Shown in pieces: positions 34,783-44,557 of a stretch of 52,085 nt of DNA. The notes under the pieces are model-generated. The model searched no databases. It was not told the DNA's origin and saw nothing but the letters and a program-made list of their open reading frames with translations. The DNA comes from an uncultured Alistipes sp. (GTDB taxonomy: Bacteria > Bacteroidota > Bacteroidia > Bacteroidales > Rikenellaceae): assembly GCA_944321185.1 (NCBI GenBank), contig CALUKH010000010.1:1-52085 (forward strand), written 5' to 3'. The stretch's first letter is position 1. Each line of letters starts with the position of its first letter. The position numbers and the translations under genes are program-made.

Positions 34783-36921
34783 CTACTTCGTGACCGGGCG
34801 ATACGGCACGCCGATGTTCTGGAAGAGGAATGCATACATGTCGGCCGCCTCGTCGATACGCTTCGAGGTGGGTTTGCCGGCGCCGTGGCCGGCCTTCGAC
34901 TCGATGCGGATCAGCACCGGAGCCTCGCCCGCCTGGGCATGCTGCAACGCGGCGGCGAACTTGAACGAATGGGCCGGAACGACCCGGTCGTCGTGGTCGG
35001 CCGTCATCACCAGCGTGGCGGGATACTTCACCCCTTCGCGGATGTTGTGCAGCGGCGAGTACTTATATATATAGGGGAACTGTTCGGCGTTGTCCGACGA
35101 ACCGTACTCGACGGCCCATCCCCAGCCGATCGTGAACTTGTGGTAGCGCAGCATGTCCAGCACGCCCACCTGCGGCAGGCACACCGCAAAGAGATCCGGG
35201 CGTTGCACCTCGCATGCGCCGACCAGCAGTCCGCCGTTCGAGGCGCCGTTGATGGCCAGCCGCTCCTTCGAGGTGTATTTCCGGGCGATGAGGTACTCGG
35301 CCGCCGCGATGAAGTCGTCGAAGACGTTCTGCTTGTTCTCCAACATGCCGGCCTTGTGCCAGGCCTCGCCGTACTCCAGACCGCCGCGCAGGTTGGCCAC
35401 ACAGTAGATGCCGCCCTGCTCGACGAACATCAGGGCCGAGGGGTTGAAGCCCGGCGTGATGTTGATCTGGAAACCGCCGTAACCATAGAGCAGACAGGGG
35501 TTCTTGCCGTCGAGCTTCAGGTCCTTGCGCCGGGTGATGAACATCGGCACCTGCGTACCGTCCTTCGAGGGGTAGAAGACCTGCTCGGTGACGTAGAGCG
35601 AGGGATCGAAAGCCACCTCGGGGGCCTTGTAGAGGGTCGTTTCGCCCGAAGCGATGTCATAGCGGTAGATCGTCGACGGTGACGTATAGTTGGCCAGGGC
35701 GTAGTAGATCACCGAATCCTCCTTGCCGCCGTCGAAGCCGCCCACCGTACCGATGGCCGGAAGTTCGACCTCGCGGACCAGCTTGCCCTCATAGTCGTAC
35801 TGCGAGATGCGGTTCTGGGCATCCTGCAGGTAGGTGGCGAAGAGGTAGCCGCCGGCCGTCGTGACCCCTTCGAGCAGGTTCTTTTCGTGCTCGGGAATGA
35901 CCGTTTCGATCTTCGAGGGGTCGGTGAGCGAGATACGGCACAGGGCATAGTTCGAAGCCCCGTCGTTGGTCATGTAATAGAGCTGGTCATCCCGGCAGTC
36001 GATAAAGCGGTAGTCGTTGGCAAAGCCCGGAAGCAGCGTGCGGAACTTCGTCTCCGAGACCCGGCGGTAGAGGATCTCCGCACCGGAGGTACCCTCCGAA
36101 CCCGAAACGAAGAGCCACTGCCCGTCGTCCGAGGGCCACGCCGCGAAGTAACGCAGCGGATGGTCCTTGTCCTCGTAGATGAGACGGTCGGCCGACTGCG
36201 GCGTGCCGAGCGTGTGGTAGTAGACCTTCTGGAACTGGTTCTGCGACGAATAGACGCCCTGCTTCGGGGCATCATAGGCGCTGTAGTAGAAGCCCTTCGA
36301 GTCGGGGGCCCACACCGCGCCCGAGAACTTCACCCACTCGATGCAATCGTCGGTCAGCTGCCCGGTGGCGGTATCCATCACGCGGATCTCGACCCAGTCC
36401 GAGCCCGATGCCGCGGCGGCATAGGCGAAGTAGCGTCCGTCCTTCGAGAAGGACATCGTGGCCAGCGCCACCGTCCCGTCCTCCGAGAGCGTGTTGGGGT
36501 CGAGGAAGACTTCACCCGCCTGGCCGGGTTCGGCCGTGCGGTAGATCACCGCCTGGTTCTGCAGACCGTCGTTGTAGCTGTAATACCACCAGTCGCCGTG
36601 TTTGGCCGGGGCACCCTCCTTCGGGTAGTTCCACAGCTCGGTGAGGCGTTCGCGGATGGCGCCGCGGAAGGGAATCTGCTCCAGATAGGCGTTCGTCACG
36701 GCATTCTCGGCAGCCACCCACGCGGCCGTCTCCGCCGAATTGTCATCTTCGAGCCAGCGGTAGGGATCCGGCACCTCGGTGCCGAAATAGTTGTCCACCA
36801 CCTCGCCGCGGGCCGTTTCGGGGTAGGGATCGTGTTTTATCTGTTTCATGCTATTGCAACCCGTGGTCGCCAGAGCCGCCGCGCCAGCCAGCACGGCCGC
36901 CTTACAAAAGGAACCTGTCAT
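34783..36921 (-). CDS. Prolyl oligopeptidase (S9A), lipoprotein
   Basis: The product is 712 residues. The N-terminus ends in a lipobox (LATTGC, Cys22), so the enzyme is expected to be lipid-anchored in the envelope. Residues about 31-450 form the propeller gate. The hydrolase triad is Ser561 (GASNGG), Asp644 (ADHDDRVVP) and His679 (KAGHG). It cuts short peptides after proline, a job that complements the dipeptidyl peptidase IV encoded at 5.5 kb. It has its own -7 box (TAACTTTG) 28 nt upstream, and is divergent from dapD. Confidence 0.95.
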   Translation of the reverse strand: MTGSFCKAAVLAGAAALATTGCNSMKQIKHDPYPETARGEVVDNYFGTEVPDPYRWLEDDNSAETAAWVAAENAVTNAYLEQIPFRGAIRERLTELWNYPKEGAPAKHGDWWYYSYNDGLQNQAVIYRTAEPGQAGEVFLDPNTLSEDGTVALATMSFSKDGRYFAYAAAASGSDWVEIRVMDTATGQLTDDCIEWVKFSGAVWAPDSKGFYYSAYDAPKQGVYSSQNQFQKVYYHTLGTPQSADRLIYEDKDHPLRYFAAWPSDDGQWLFVSGSEGTSGAEILYRRVSETKFRTLLPGFANDYRFIDCRDDQLYYMTNDGASNYALCRISLTDPSKIETVIPEHEKNLLEGVTTAGGYLFATYLQDAQNRISQYDYEGKLVREVELPAIGTVGGFDGGKEDSVIYYALANYTSPSTIYRYDIASGETTLYKAPEVAFDPSLYVTEQVFYPSKDGTQVPMFITRRKDLKLDGKNPCLLYGYGGFQINITPGFNPSALMFVEQGGIYCVANLRGGLEYGEAWHKAGMLENKQNVFDDFIAAAEYLIARKYTSKERLAINGASNGGLLVGACEVQRPDLFAVCLPQVGVLDMLRYHKFTIGWGWAVEYGSSDNAEQFPYIYKYSPLHNIREGVKYPATLVMTADHDDRVVPAHSFKFAAALQHAQAGEAPVLIRIESKAGHGAGKPTSKRIDEAADMYAFLFQNIGVPYRPVTK

Positions 36922-36949
36922 AAATCGGAACGTTTGGGTGATATTGGGA

Positions 36950-36957
36950 CAAAGTTA
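36950..36957 (-). promoter_or_regulatory. -7 box TAACTTTG for prolyl oligopeptidase
   Basis: A perfect TAnnTTTG on the minus strand, back-to-back with the dapD box 21 nt away. The -33 region is not well matched. Confidence 0.6.
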
Positions 36958-36978
36958 TGAAAAATTCGATATTTTCCA

Positions 36979-36986
36979 TAAATTTG
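36979..36986 (+). promoter_or_regulatory. -7 box TAAATTTG for dapD
   Basis: It lies 24 nt before ATG 37011 and inside the longer open frame that starts at 36957, which shows that the longer start is not used. Confidence 0.6.
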
Positions 36987-37010
36987 CCCTTCGGAAAAAT
37001 ACCGAATCAG

Positions 37011-37847
<837 letters not shown>

Positions 37848-37869
37848 CCCCGCCGAACCATCCCGTGCC

Positions 37870-38607
37870 ATGATCCACCATATCGACACCACCACGTCGA
37901 CCAACGACGACGCCCGCGACCCGCAATACCGTCACGGCGACATCGTCTGGGCCGAACACCAGACCGCCGGCCGCGGACAGCGCGGCCACCAATGGATCAG
38001 CCCCGAAGGCGAGAATCTGACCTTCACGATGGTCGTCGAGCCTCGTTTCCTGCCCGTCGGCCAGCAATTCCTGCTCTGCGAGGCGATGTCGGCGGCCCTG
38101 ACCGACACCTTTGCCTCCTTCGGAATCGAGACCCGCATCAAGTGGACCAACGACATCTACGCCGGTGACCGCAAACTCGTGGGCGTGCTGATCGAACACA
38201 ACTATTCGGGTGCCAACCTCTCGCGCTCGCTGCTCGGGATCGGAATCAACGTCAACCAGACGGCGTTCGACCCCTCGCTGCCGAACCCCGTCTCGATGGC
38301 ACAGCTCACCGGCCGCCGTTACGACCGCCGCGAAGTGCTCGAAACCTTCGAACGGTGCATGCTCGCCCGTTACGAAGAGCTCGAACACGGCGATCGCGAA
38401 ACGCTCCAGCGCATCTATCGCGAGCGGATGTATGCCCTGGGCCAGATGCGCCCGTTCCGACGTCCGGACGGTACGCTCCTCCACGGCGCCATCGAGGGCG
38501 TGCGACCTTCGGGCGAATTGATCCTGCGTCACGACGACGGTTCGCACGGCGAATACCTCTTCAAGGAGATCGAATTTGTTCTGCCGCATCAGCCCGGCTT
38601 CGAATAA
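37870..38607 (+). CDS. birA: Biotin--[acetyl-CoA-carboxylase] ligase, no DNA-binding domain
   Basis: The product is 245 residues. The catalytic core has TTSTNDDAR near the N-terminus, AEHQTAGRGQRGHQWISP (the GRGQRG biotinyl-AMP loop), TNDIYAGDRKLVGVLIE, and a short C-terminal SH3-like domain. It attaches biotin to carboxylase subunits. The N-terminal helix-turn-helix seen in E. coli BirA is missing, so it cannot act as a repressor (group I ligase). It is downstream of dapD in the same direction. Confidence 0.93.
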   Translation: MIHHIDTTTSTNDDARDPQYRHGDIVWAEHQTAGRGQRGHQWISPEGENLTFTMVVEPRFLPVGQQFLLCEAMSAALTDTFASFGIETRIKWTNDIYAGDRKLVGVLIEHNYSGANLSRSLLGIGINVNQTAFDPSLPNPVSMAQLTGRRYDRREVLETFERCMLARYEELEHGDRETLQRIYRERMYALGQMRPFRRPDGTLLHGAIEGVRPSGELILRHDDGSHGEYLFKEIEFVLPHQPGFE

Positions 38608-38697
38608 CCGAAACCGCCCCCCGACCAACCCCTCAGACCCCCATCCCATACGGCCGGTTTTTTCGTCCCCTTTTGTGTGAATTTTATAACAAAATCT

Positions 38698-38728
38698 CTT
38701 GCTGTTACAAAAATAACAGTTATATTTG
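38698..38728 (+). promoter_or_regulatory. gcvH promoter with inverted repeat in the spacer
   Basis: CTTG (38698-38701), a 19-nt spacer and TATATTTG (38721-38728). The spacer is almost filled by a perfect inverted repeat, CTGTTA-CAAAAA-TAACAG (38702-38719), placed where a repressor would block polymerase. Confidence 0.72.
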
Positions 38729-38770
38729 CATTGGAAAACCCCTGTTTCACGAACAAAAAAGCAAAATACG

Positions 38771-39148
38771 ATGAATGTACCTGCAAATCTGAAATACTCG
38801 AACGACCACGAGTGGTGCCGCATCGAGGGTGACGTTGCCGTTATCGGCATCACCGACTTTGCCCAGAGCCAGCTGGGTGACATCGTCTTCGTCGACGTTC
38901 CGACGGTGGGCGAAACCCTGGCCGCCGGCGAAGTCTTCGGCTCGATCGAGGCCGTGAAGACCGTCAGCGACGCCTTCCTGCCCGTCGGCGGTGAAGTCCT
39001 CGAATTCAATGCCGCCGTCGACGCCGACCCCTCGATCGTCAACAAGGATGCCTACGGCGAAGGCTGGCTGGTCAAGGTCCGCATGTCCAACCCGGCCGAA
39101 TACGACTCGCTGCTGAGCCCGGCCGACTACGAGAAACTCATCGGCTAA
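38771..39148 (+). CDS. gcvH: Glycine cleavage system H protein
   Basis: The product is 125 residues. The lipoyl lysine sits in SIEAVKTVSDA, and the DFAQSQLGDIVFVDVPTVG block is typical. H protein carries the aminomethyl group between the P, T and L proteins, and can also be the lipoyl donor in lipoic-acid metabolism. The gene stands alone: gcvT and gcvP are not in the window. It has its own promoter with an operator-like repeat. The ATG at 38771 is the start; the longer frame runs back into the promoter. Confidence 0.94.
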   Translation: MNVPANLKYSNDHEWCRIEGDVAVIGITDFAQSQLGDIVFVDVPTVGETLAAGEVFGSIEAVKTVSDAFLPVGGEVLEFNAAVDADPSIVNKDAYGEGWLVKVRMSNPAEYDSLLSPADYEKLIG

Positions 39149-39638
39149 AACCGGAATCGAGTTCCAATGGGGGCGGAGACATCCGCTACCGGGATACATA
39201 CACGCCGGATCGATACGTCGGGGTCAAGAGAGCCCCGTACACCGTCCGAAATCAACGACGGAGTCTGCCGGTGCTTGTGAAAGAGAATGGGAGAATTTAC
39301 GTATCCCGGGAATACGTCGACCTTGCAATCCGCAGATGTGTTCGATGCAAAAATGGTGCGGATAAGGCACACGGCTCGAAGCGCGAATGACCAACCCGTG
39401 CGTGAAAAACGAGTGGGAGAACGGCCCGTGAGAGAGACGAGTGGATGAATGTGGATGGAAAAGTGAAAAGTGGAAGGATGAATGCGTGCAGAGTGAAGGC
39501 CGAAAAAAGGGAAAGAATGTGCCGGGAGCATGAAAGAACGAGCATGTAAGACGAGTGATTGACAGTCGGGCCCGTCGCCGGCGGGTGACTCCGACCCCCA
39601 ATAACAGATCGATCAACCCATTCAAAACCAGTACAGCC
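39149..39638 (+). other. 490-nt purine-rich intergenic region before malate dehydrogenase
   Basis: No gene and no TAnnTTTG box are seen. The stretch from about 39371 to 39560 is unusually rich in G and A on the plus strand, with words such as GAGAGAGACGAGTGGATG and GGAAAAGTGAAAAGTGGAAG. Short stop-free frames exist on the minus strand but show no codon bias. Confidence 0.5.
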
Positions 39639-40580
39639 ATGACAAAAGTTACCGTCGTCGGTGCAGGAGCCGTAGGTGCAACCTGCGCAAATGTGATGGC
39701 TTGCCGCGAAGTGGCAAGCGAGGTGGTTCTCGTCGACATCAAGGAGGGGCTCTCCGAGGGTAAGATGCTGGACATGTTCCAGACCTCCACGCTGATGGAT
39801 TTCGACACGAAACTCGTCGGCGCTACCAACGACTACAAGAAAACCGCCAACTCGGATGTCGTGGTCATCACGTCGGGAATCCCCCGCAAACCGGGAATGA
39901 CCCGCGAAGAGTTGATCGGGACCAATGCCAACATCATGAAGGGCGTCATCGGAAACGTCATCCGATACTCGCCCCGCGCCATCATCATCGTGGTCGCCAA
40001 CCCGATGGATACACTCACCTATCTGGCACTGAAAGCCTCGGGGCTGCCCAAGAACCGCATCATCGGCATGGGCGGCGCCCTCGATTCGGCCCGCTTCAAA
40101 TGCTATCTGGCCAAGGCTACCGGCGCCAACATCAACAACATCGACGGCATGGTCATCGGCGGTCACGGTGATACGACGATGATTCCGCTGCTGTCGAAAG
40201 CTTCGATCAACGGGGTTCCCGTGACGCAGTTCGCCTCGAAACGGAAACTCCAGGAGGCCGTCCAGCAGACCATGGTCGGCGGCGCCACGCTGACCAAACT
40301 CATCGGTACGTCGGCCTGGTATGCCCCGGGCGCTGCCGCTTCGATGATGGTCGAGGCCATTCTCCACGACCAGAAGAAGCTGATCCCCTGCTCGTGCTAC
40401 CTCGAGGGCGAATACGGCGAATCGGACCTCTGCATCGGCGTACCGGCAATCATCGGCCGCAAGGGCATCGAGAAGATCGTCGAAGTGGAACTCACCCCGG
40501 AGGAGGCCGCGAAGTTCGCCGCTTCGGCCGAAGCCGTCCACAAGACCAACCGCGTGTTGCACGAGATCAACGCCTTGTAA
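39639..40580 (+). CDS. mdh: Malate dehydrogenase
   Basis: The product is 313 residues from ATG 39639, starting MTKVTVVGAGAVGATCA (NAD motif). SGIPRKPGMTREEL supplies the arginines that bind malate, and MVIGGHGDTTMIPL has the catalytic His. It is the lactate-dehydrogenase-like type of malate dehydrogenase, interconverting malate and oxaloacetate, and in this group it probably serves the reductive branch toward succinate. The frame is open 84 nt upstream, but that part lacks the family start. It is followed by a strong terminator. Confidence 0.95.
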   Translation: MTKVTVVGAGAVGATCANVMACREVASEVVLVDIKEGLSEGKMLDMFQTSTLMDFDTKLVGATNDYKKTANSDVVVITSGIPRKPGMTREELIGTNANIMKGVIGNVIRYSPRAIIIVVANPMDTLTYLALKASGLPKNRIIGMGGALDSARFKCYLAKATGANINNIDGMVIGGHGDTTMIPLLSKASINGVPVTQFASKRKLQEAVQQTMVGGATLTKLIGTSAWYAPGAAASMMVEAILHDQKKLIPCSCYLEGEYGESDLCIGVPAIIGRKGIEKIVEVELTPEEAAKFAASAEAVHKTNRVLHEINAL

Positions 40581-40785
40581 CAGGGCCGACAACGGCAAGG
40601 GGGGGGGCTAAACGACACCGGGTTGGGAAAAGGGACCGTGAACGCTCCCCCAATGCCGCCGGATAATGCCGCTGCGGTGCGACCAAACGGGCACATCAAA
40701 GACCGCCCGGCATACTAAAACAGACATCCACCCGATAGAACAACAGCAACAAGGCACGCCTGACACAATCGACCGGGACAACCCC

Positions 40786-40824
40786 ACAAAAAAGGCTCCG
40801 ACCAGAGGTCGGAGCCTTTTTTGT
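40786..40824. terminator. 18-bp perfect bidirectional terminator
   Basis: The stem ACAAAAAAGGCTCCGACC pairs perfectly with 40807-40824 across a 3-nt loop (AGA). It lies between the convergent mdh and TonB-receptor genes. Confidence 0.9.
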
Positions 40825-40847
40825 GCAGGACGGAATTGGGCCGATGG

Positions 40848-43160
40848 TCAGAAGCTGATCTTCGCCCCCACGAACCAGCTGCGCGGCAGCGACGGACCGT
40901 AAATATACCCCGAATCGCGCTCCACGCCACGATCGAAATCACGCTGGTAGGCGTTGAAGAGATTCTGCACGCCGGCATGGAGTTGCAGCGTGATCTCCCG
41001 GTAGATGCGCCAGTCGTAGGCCACGCGGAGGTTCACGTCACAGAAGGCCGGCGTCGTGACCGCCACATCGCGCGCAACCCCCGAACCGGCCAGGTGCTGG
41101 ACGAGCATTTCGCCCGTGCAGGTTCCGCTCACGTCGGCCGTCAGCCGGCGCCAGGGCTTGAACGAAGCCGTGAAGTAACCGTAGAGATCCGGCGTGCGGA
41201 ACATCCGCCGCACGGGCGGCACCTCGGGATCCTCGCTCCACGCCTCGGGCTTGGTGTAACGGCTGCGTTGCCAGGTCATGCCCGCCTGCAGTTCGAACCA
41301 GCGCGTAAAGACGGCACGCCCCTCGACGTTGACACCGGCCACCGTGGCCCCCGAACCGTTGTAACGCTCCTGCAACCGGTCCTCGCCCTCCGCATTGGGA
41401 AGGTCACGCAGCGCAAAGACATCCACCAGACGCGTATAGAACCCCTCAACGAGCAGATTGGTTCGCACCTGTCCGAAGTCGCGGTAGAGATCGGCCGAGA
41501 GGCTCACGCTGTGCGAACGCTCCTCGCGCAGATCGTCGGCCAGGCGGATGCGGCGCCGTTCACCGCCGACGATGGCCACGTGCAGATCCTCGTCGAAGGC
41601 CTGCGGAGCCCGATACCCGGCGGCGTAGCTCACCCGCAGATTCACCGCCTTCGTGGGGTTGAAACGCACGTTGACCCGCGGGCTGAAGATCACGCGATCG
41701 ACCAGATTGTGTCGGTCCAGACGCCCGCCCAGCAGCAGCGACCACCGGGCCGTCTTCCATTCATTTTGCAGATAACCGCCCACCACGTGCACCTGCTGCA
41801 GGGTGTTGATGTCGTAACCGATCGAACGGTCGTGCAGATCGTCGAAGCTGTACTCAACCCCAAGCGTCAGCTCCGCCGGCATGAACCACAACCGCTCGAA
41901 GGCATGGATGTACTGTGCCCCGGCCGCCACGACCAGATCGCGCGTCGTGCCGTAGGCCAGCGAATCCTGCCGGCTGCCGTAGTAGCTCTTGCGCGCCGTG
42001 TTCTGGAACGAGGCATAGGCGTTGAAGCGGTCGCTGCGGTCGGGCGTCGAGAAGTCGAACGAAAGGCTCCCGCCATCGATCGTATGGTCGGCCTGTTCGG
42101 CGATCATGGCCTCGTGGGGCGGCTGCCCGAGGCGGTCACCACCCCGGCGGTACTCGTTCAGATGATGGTACTGGGCCGTGAGGCGCGAATAGGCCCCCGT
42201 ACGCAGGTGGGAACGCATGCCCAGCGAACGGCTGTCGAGCAGCGGCAGTTCGGTGAAACCGTCGCCGTTGTGGTCGTAGCCCGAACGGTGGCGGCTCTGG
42301 CCGTAGATCCCCAGGGCAGCCCGTCCGCTTTCGGAGACGATCGAAGCGTTGAGCATCGTGGTGTTGTCGTAGGAGTTGCTGCCGCCGAGCGAGAGCAGCG
42401 AATGCGAAAACTGCGCCGAACTGCGCGTCGGTTCGCGGGTGATGACGTTGATCGTTCCGCCGATGGCCGACGATCCGTAGAGGGCCGAACCGCCGCCACG
42501 CAGCACCTCGACCCGTTCGATCATGTTCGCGGGGATCTGTTCCAGCCCGTAGACGCCCGTCAGCGAAGAGAAAACGGGATGCGAATCGATCAGAATCTGC
42601 GAATAGTGGCCGTCGAGGCCGTTGATGCGGACCTGCGTGAAGCCGCAGTTCTGGCAGTCGTTCTCGACCCGCACACCGGGCTGGAACGACAGCCCCTGAG
42701 CCAGGCAGGCGGCATTCGAGCGTTCGAAAAGTCCCGCATCGAGGACACTCACCAAGGCCGGAGCCTCGCGCCGCAGCGTCGCCGAACGGCTCGCCGAGAC
42801 AACCACCTCGTCCATCGAGATGCCGCTCTGTTCGACTTCAAAATTCAATTCACGGGTCGCACCGCGCGTCAGCGTGACGGAGGCCTGCTGCGAAGCGTAG
42901 CCCAGGGCCCGGACCTCGACACTCCAGCTTCCCTCGGGCAGATTCTTCAGGAAGTAGTGTCCCGAAGCATCGGTCGTGGTTCCGTAGGTTGTGCCGACCA
43001 GCGAAACGGCGGCGTAGGCAATGTGTTCGCCGGTCGTGCGGTCGACAACGTGGCCGAAAAGGTTCGCATCGGTGACTTTCGGGGGTACTTCGGCGCCCTG
43101 CAGTACGCCGTAAGCGGTCAGGCACAGCACAAGCCATGCCCACAAAACAGGTTGTTTCAT
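40848..43160 (-). CDS. TonB-dependent outer-membrane receptor
   Basis: The product is 770 residues with a signal peptide (about 1-23). An N-terminal carboxypeptidase-regulatory-like domain spans about 33-110, a TonB-box-like segment follows (DEVVVSAS, about 117-124), then the plug and a long beta-barrel ending VGAKISF. The plug carries VENDCQNCGFTQVRINGL with Cys169 and Cys172 in a CxxC pair, then GGGSALYGSSAIGGTINVIT. There is no SusD gene, so it is not a typical glycan receptor. A small His/Cys-rich exported protein is encoded just upstream, so a metal or metal-complex cargo is a reasonable guess (inference). Confidence 0.92.
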   Translation of the reverse strand: MKQPVLWAWLVLCLTAYGVLQGAEVPPKVTDANLFGHVVDRTTGEHIAYAAVSLVGTTYGTTTDASGHYFLKNLPEGSWSVEVRALGYASQQASVTLTRGATRELNFEVEQSGISMDEVVVSASRSATLRREAPALVSVLDAGLFERSNAACLAQGLSFQPGVRVENDCQNCGFTQVRINGLDGHYSQILIDSHPVFSSLTGVYGLEQIPANMIERVEVLRGGGSALYGSSAIGGTINVITREPTRSSAQFSHSLLSLGGSNSYDNTTMLNASIVSESGRAALGIYGQSRHRSGYDHNGDGFTELPLLDSRSLGMRSHLRTGAYSRLTAQYHHLNEYRRGGDRLGQPPHEAMIAEQADHTIDGGSLSFDFSTPDRSDRFNAYASFQNTARKSYYGSRQDSLAYGTTRDLVVAAGAQYIHAFERLWFMPAELTLGVEYSFDDLHDRSIGYDINTLQQVHVVGGYLQNEWKTARWSLLLGGRLDRHNLVDRVIFSPRVNVRFNPTKAVNLRVSYAAGYRAPQAFDEDLHVAIVGGERRRIRLADDLREERSHSVSLSADLYRDFGQVRTNLLVEGFYTRLVDVFALRDLPNAEGEDRLQERYNGSGATVAGVNVEGRAVFTRWFELQAGMTWQRSRYTKPEAWSEDPEVPPVRRMFRTPDLYGYFTASFKPWRRLTADVSGTCTGEMLVQHLAGSGVARDVAVTTPAFCDVNLRVAYDWRIYREITLQLHAGVQNLFNAYQRDFDRGVERDSGYIYGPSLPRSWFVGAKISF

Positions 43161-43305
43161 GATTAATCAAGTATTCGGATGGATGATTCCGGCCCGGCCG
43201 CGGACTGTGGCGACACGGGCCATTGGCATGTGGCGTTCCCCGGCTCACGCACAGGCAGGGAGCGTCTGCGGAACGACATCGGTTGTTCCGTCTATGGGTA
43301 TGGAA

Positions 43306-43641
43306 TCATCGCCGGGGAGGCGCCCGCAGCGAAAGAACCGTCGCGGGGCGGGCGCAGCTGCACCGTGTAGCCTCGGGCTGCAGCACGGCCAGCACTTCGG
43401 CCTGGAAACGAGGAGCCGGATGGCTCTCGGAAAGATAGGGGAAGAAATGGTAGTTGTCGATCGGACAATGCTCAACCACCTGGTGCCGGGCCCCGTTGTC
43501 GGGCAGCAGATCGCCGCAATGAGCCGCGAAGTGGGCATGATCCTCGAGATAGATATGCACCTTCTGTCCCGCCTGGGCCGCCAGCAGGACAATCAGCAGA
43601 AACGCTGCCACGAAACGTCGGGTTCGGAAGTGCATCTTCAT
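43306..43641 (-). CDS. Small His/Cys-rich exported protein
   Basis: The product is 111 residues from ATG 43641. A second ATG two codons in is equally possible, and the longer frame upstream lacks a signal. Residues 1-25 are a signal peptide (MHFRTRRFVAAFLLIVLLAAQ). The mature part is dense in His and Cys: His29, His35, His37, His41, Cys42, His53, His58, Cys59, His65, His74, then Cys94 and Cys96. That pattern suggests metal or heme binding in the periplasm. It is 145 nt upstream of the TonB receptor in the same direction. The C-terminal 20 residues are Arg/Ala-rich and less convincing. No family name can be given. Confidence 0.62.
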   Translation of the reverse strand: MKMHFRTRRFVAAFLLIVLLAAQAGQKVHIYLEDHAHFAAHCGDLLPDNGARHQVVEHCPIDNYHFFPYLSESHPAPRFQAEVLAVLQPEATRCSCARPATVLSLRAPPRR

Positions 43642-43647
43642 CGGCAG

Positions 43648-43677
43648 CGAAGGTACGAAAAAAAAGGACCGCGGCAA
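43648..43677 (-). promoter_or_regulatory. Possible promoter of the His/Cys-rich gene (TTG-19-TACCTTCG)
   Basis: Read on the minus strand. One base of the -7 box differs from TAnnTTTG. The box ends 6 nt before the ATG, so again the mRNA would be almost leaderless. Confidence 0.5.
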
Positions 43678-43779
43678 GCGGTCCCAGCAAAAATACCTAA
43701 TAATGAGTAGGTCGTATGTCTTGATCGGGTCTCTCCCCGTTTGGCTCGGCAGCCGGTTTATGCAGCAGTTCCGGACTTG

Positions 43780-43920
43780 ATTCACCCCCGGGCTCGGCTC
43801 CGGCAGGTCTCTCGGTCCCCCCCCCTCCGGCTCTCCTCCGGCAGGCTTCCAGAATTCCGATTCGGCCCCGGGCTCGGTTCCGGCAGGTCCTCCCCCCTTC
43901 GGTTCCGGCAGGCTCCTCAG
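43780..43920. repeat. Imperfect GC-rich direct repeats after greA
   Basis: A 31-nt unit starting GATTC and containing CCCCGGGCTCGG then TCCGGCAGGTC occurs at 43780-43810 and 43860-43890 with three differences. A partial copy (TTCGGTTCCGGCAGG) follows at about 43899-43914. It fills part of the 326-nt gap between the His/Cys-rich gene and greA, where no gene is seen. Confidence 0.75.
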
Positions 43921-43967
43921 CCCCTACCCGGCTTCTCCGGCCCCTCGGCCCCTTCGGCCCCGGCGGG

Positions 43968-44447
43968 TCAGATCGAAATGTCGAGGATCTCGAAATGGAT
44001 CGTCCCGGCCGGAACATTCACATCCACGCAATCCCCCTTGCGATGACCGAGCAGCGCCTTGGCAATCGGCGTACCGATGGCCAGTTTGCCTTCGCGCAGG
44101 TTGGCCTCGTGTTCGGCCACGATCGTATAGGTCACCTGTTTGTTGTTGTTGTTGTGATTCAGCAGCGTCACCTTGCTCAGGATCTGCACCTTGCTCTTGT
44201 CGAGCTTCGACTCGTCGATGACCCGCGCATTGGCGATCGTATCCTCGAGTTTGGCGATGCGCATCTCGAGCAGTCCCTGGGCCTCGCGCGCCGCATCGTA
44301 TTCCGCGTTCTCCGAGAGGTCACCCTTGTCGCGGGCCTCCGCAATCGCTGCCGAGATGGCCGGGCGCTCGACGGAACGCATGTGATCGAGTTCGTCCTTG
44401 AGTTTCTTGTAACCCTCGGCGGTCAGATAAATAGTCTCTTTTGCCAT
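43968..44447 (-). CDS. greA: Transcription elongation factor GreA
   Basis: The product is 159 residues. The N-terminal coiled coil carries the catalytic acidic tip (DLSENAEYDAAREAQ), which enters the RNA polymerase channel to stimulate cleavage of backtracked RNA. The C-terminal domain has LAIGTPIAKALLGHRKGD, the usual GreA globular fold. The start at 44447 is followed by MAKETIYLTAEGYKKLKDEL. The leader of about 100 nt holds a hairpin followed by T-rich sequence. The promoter is perfect (TTTG-20-TATCTTTG). Confidence 0.95.
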   Translation of the reverse strand: MAKETIYLTAEGYKKLKDELDHMRSVERPAISAAIAEARDKGDLSENAEYDAAREAQGLLEMRIAKLEDTIANARVIDESKLDKSKVQILSKVTLLNHNNNNKQVTYTIVAEHEANLREGKLAIGTPIAKALLGHRKGDCVDVNVPAGTIHFEILDISI

Positions 44448-44489
44448 AATTGAAAATTCTCCAGGGTTCTCCGGTCGGTGGGAAGACCC

Positions 44490-44536
44490 CAAAAAATAAA
44501 ACATAAAAAATAAGAATCCTGGCCCGTAAAGGCCAG
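44490..44536 (-). promoter_or_regulatory. Possible transcription attenuator in the greA leader
   Basis: On the minus strand, CTGGCC-TTTACG-GGCCAG (44536-44519) is followed by TTATTTTTTATGTTTTATTTTTT. A stem followed by this T-rich tract would stop polymerase before greA. The stem is only 6 bp and the T-run starts 5 nt after it. Confidence 0.45.
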
Positions 44537-44557
44537 AACCCCGATTCGTCGTATAGG

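Noticed and set aside
36957-37010. An earlier dapD start adding 18 residues
   Set aside because: The -7 promoter box lies inside this segment, so it cannot be in the main transcript.
39224-39829. Minus-strand frame of about 200 codons in the gap before malate dehydrogenase
   Set aside because: It is rich in Ser, Phe and His because the opposite strand is purine-rich, overlaps the start of mdh, and shows no domain, signal peptide or promoter.
43697-44017. Minus-strand frame of 106 codons after greA, with Gly/Arg/Glu/Pro repeats
   Set aside because: It is created by the GC-rich repeat units, overlaps the end of greA in another frame, and starts without a promoter.
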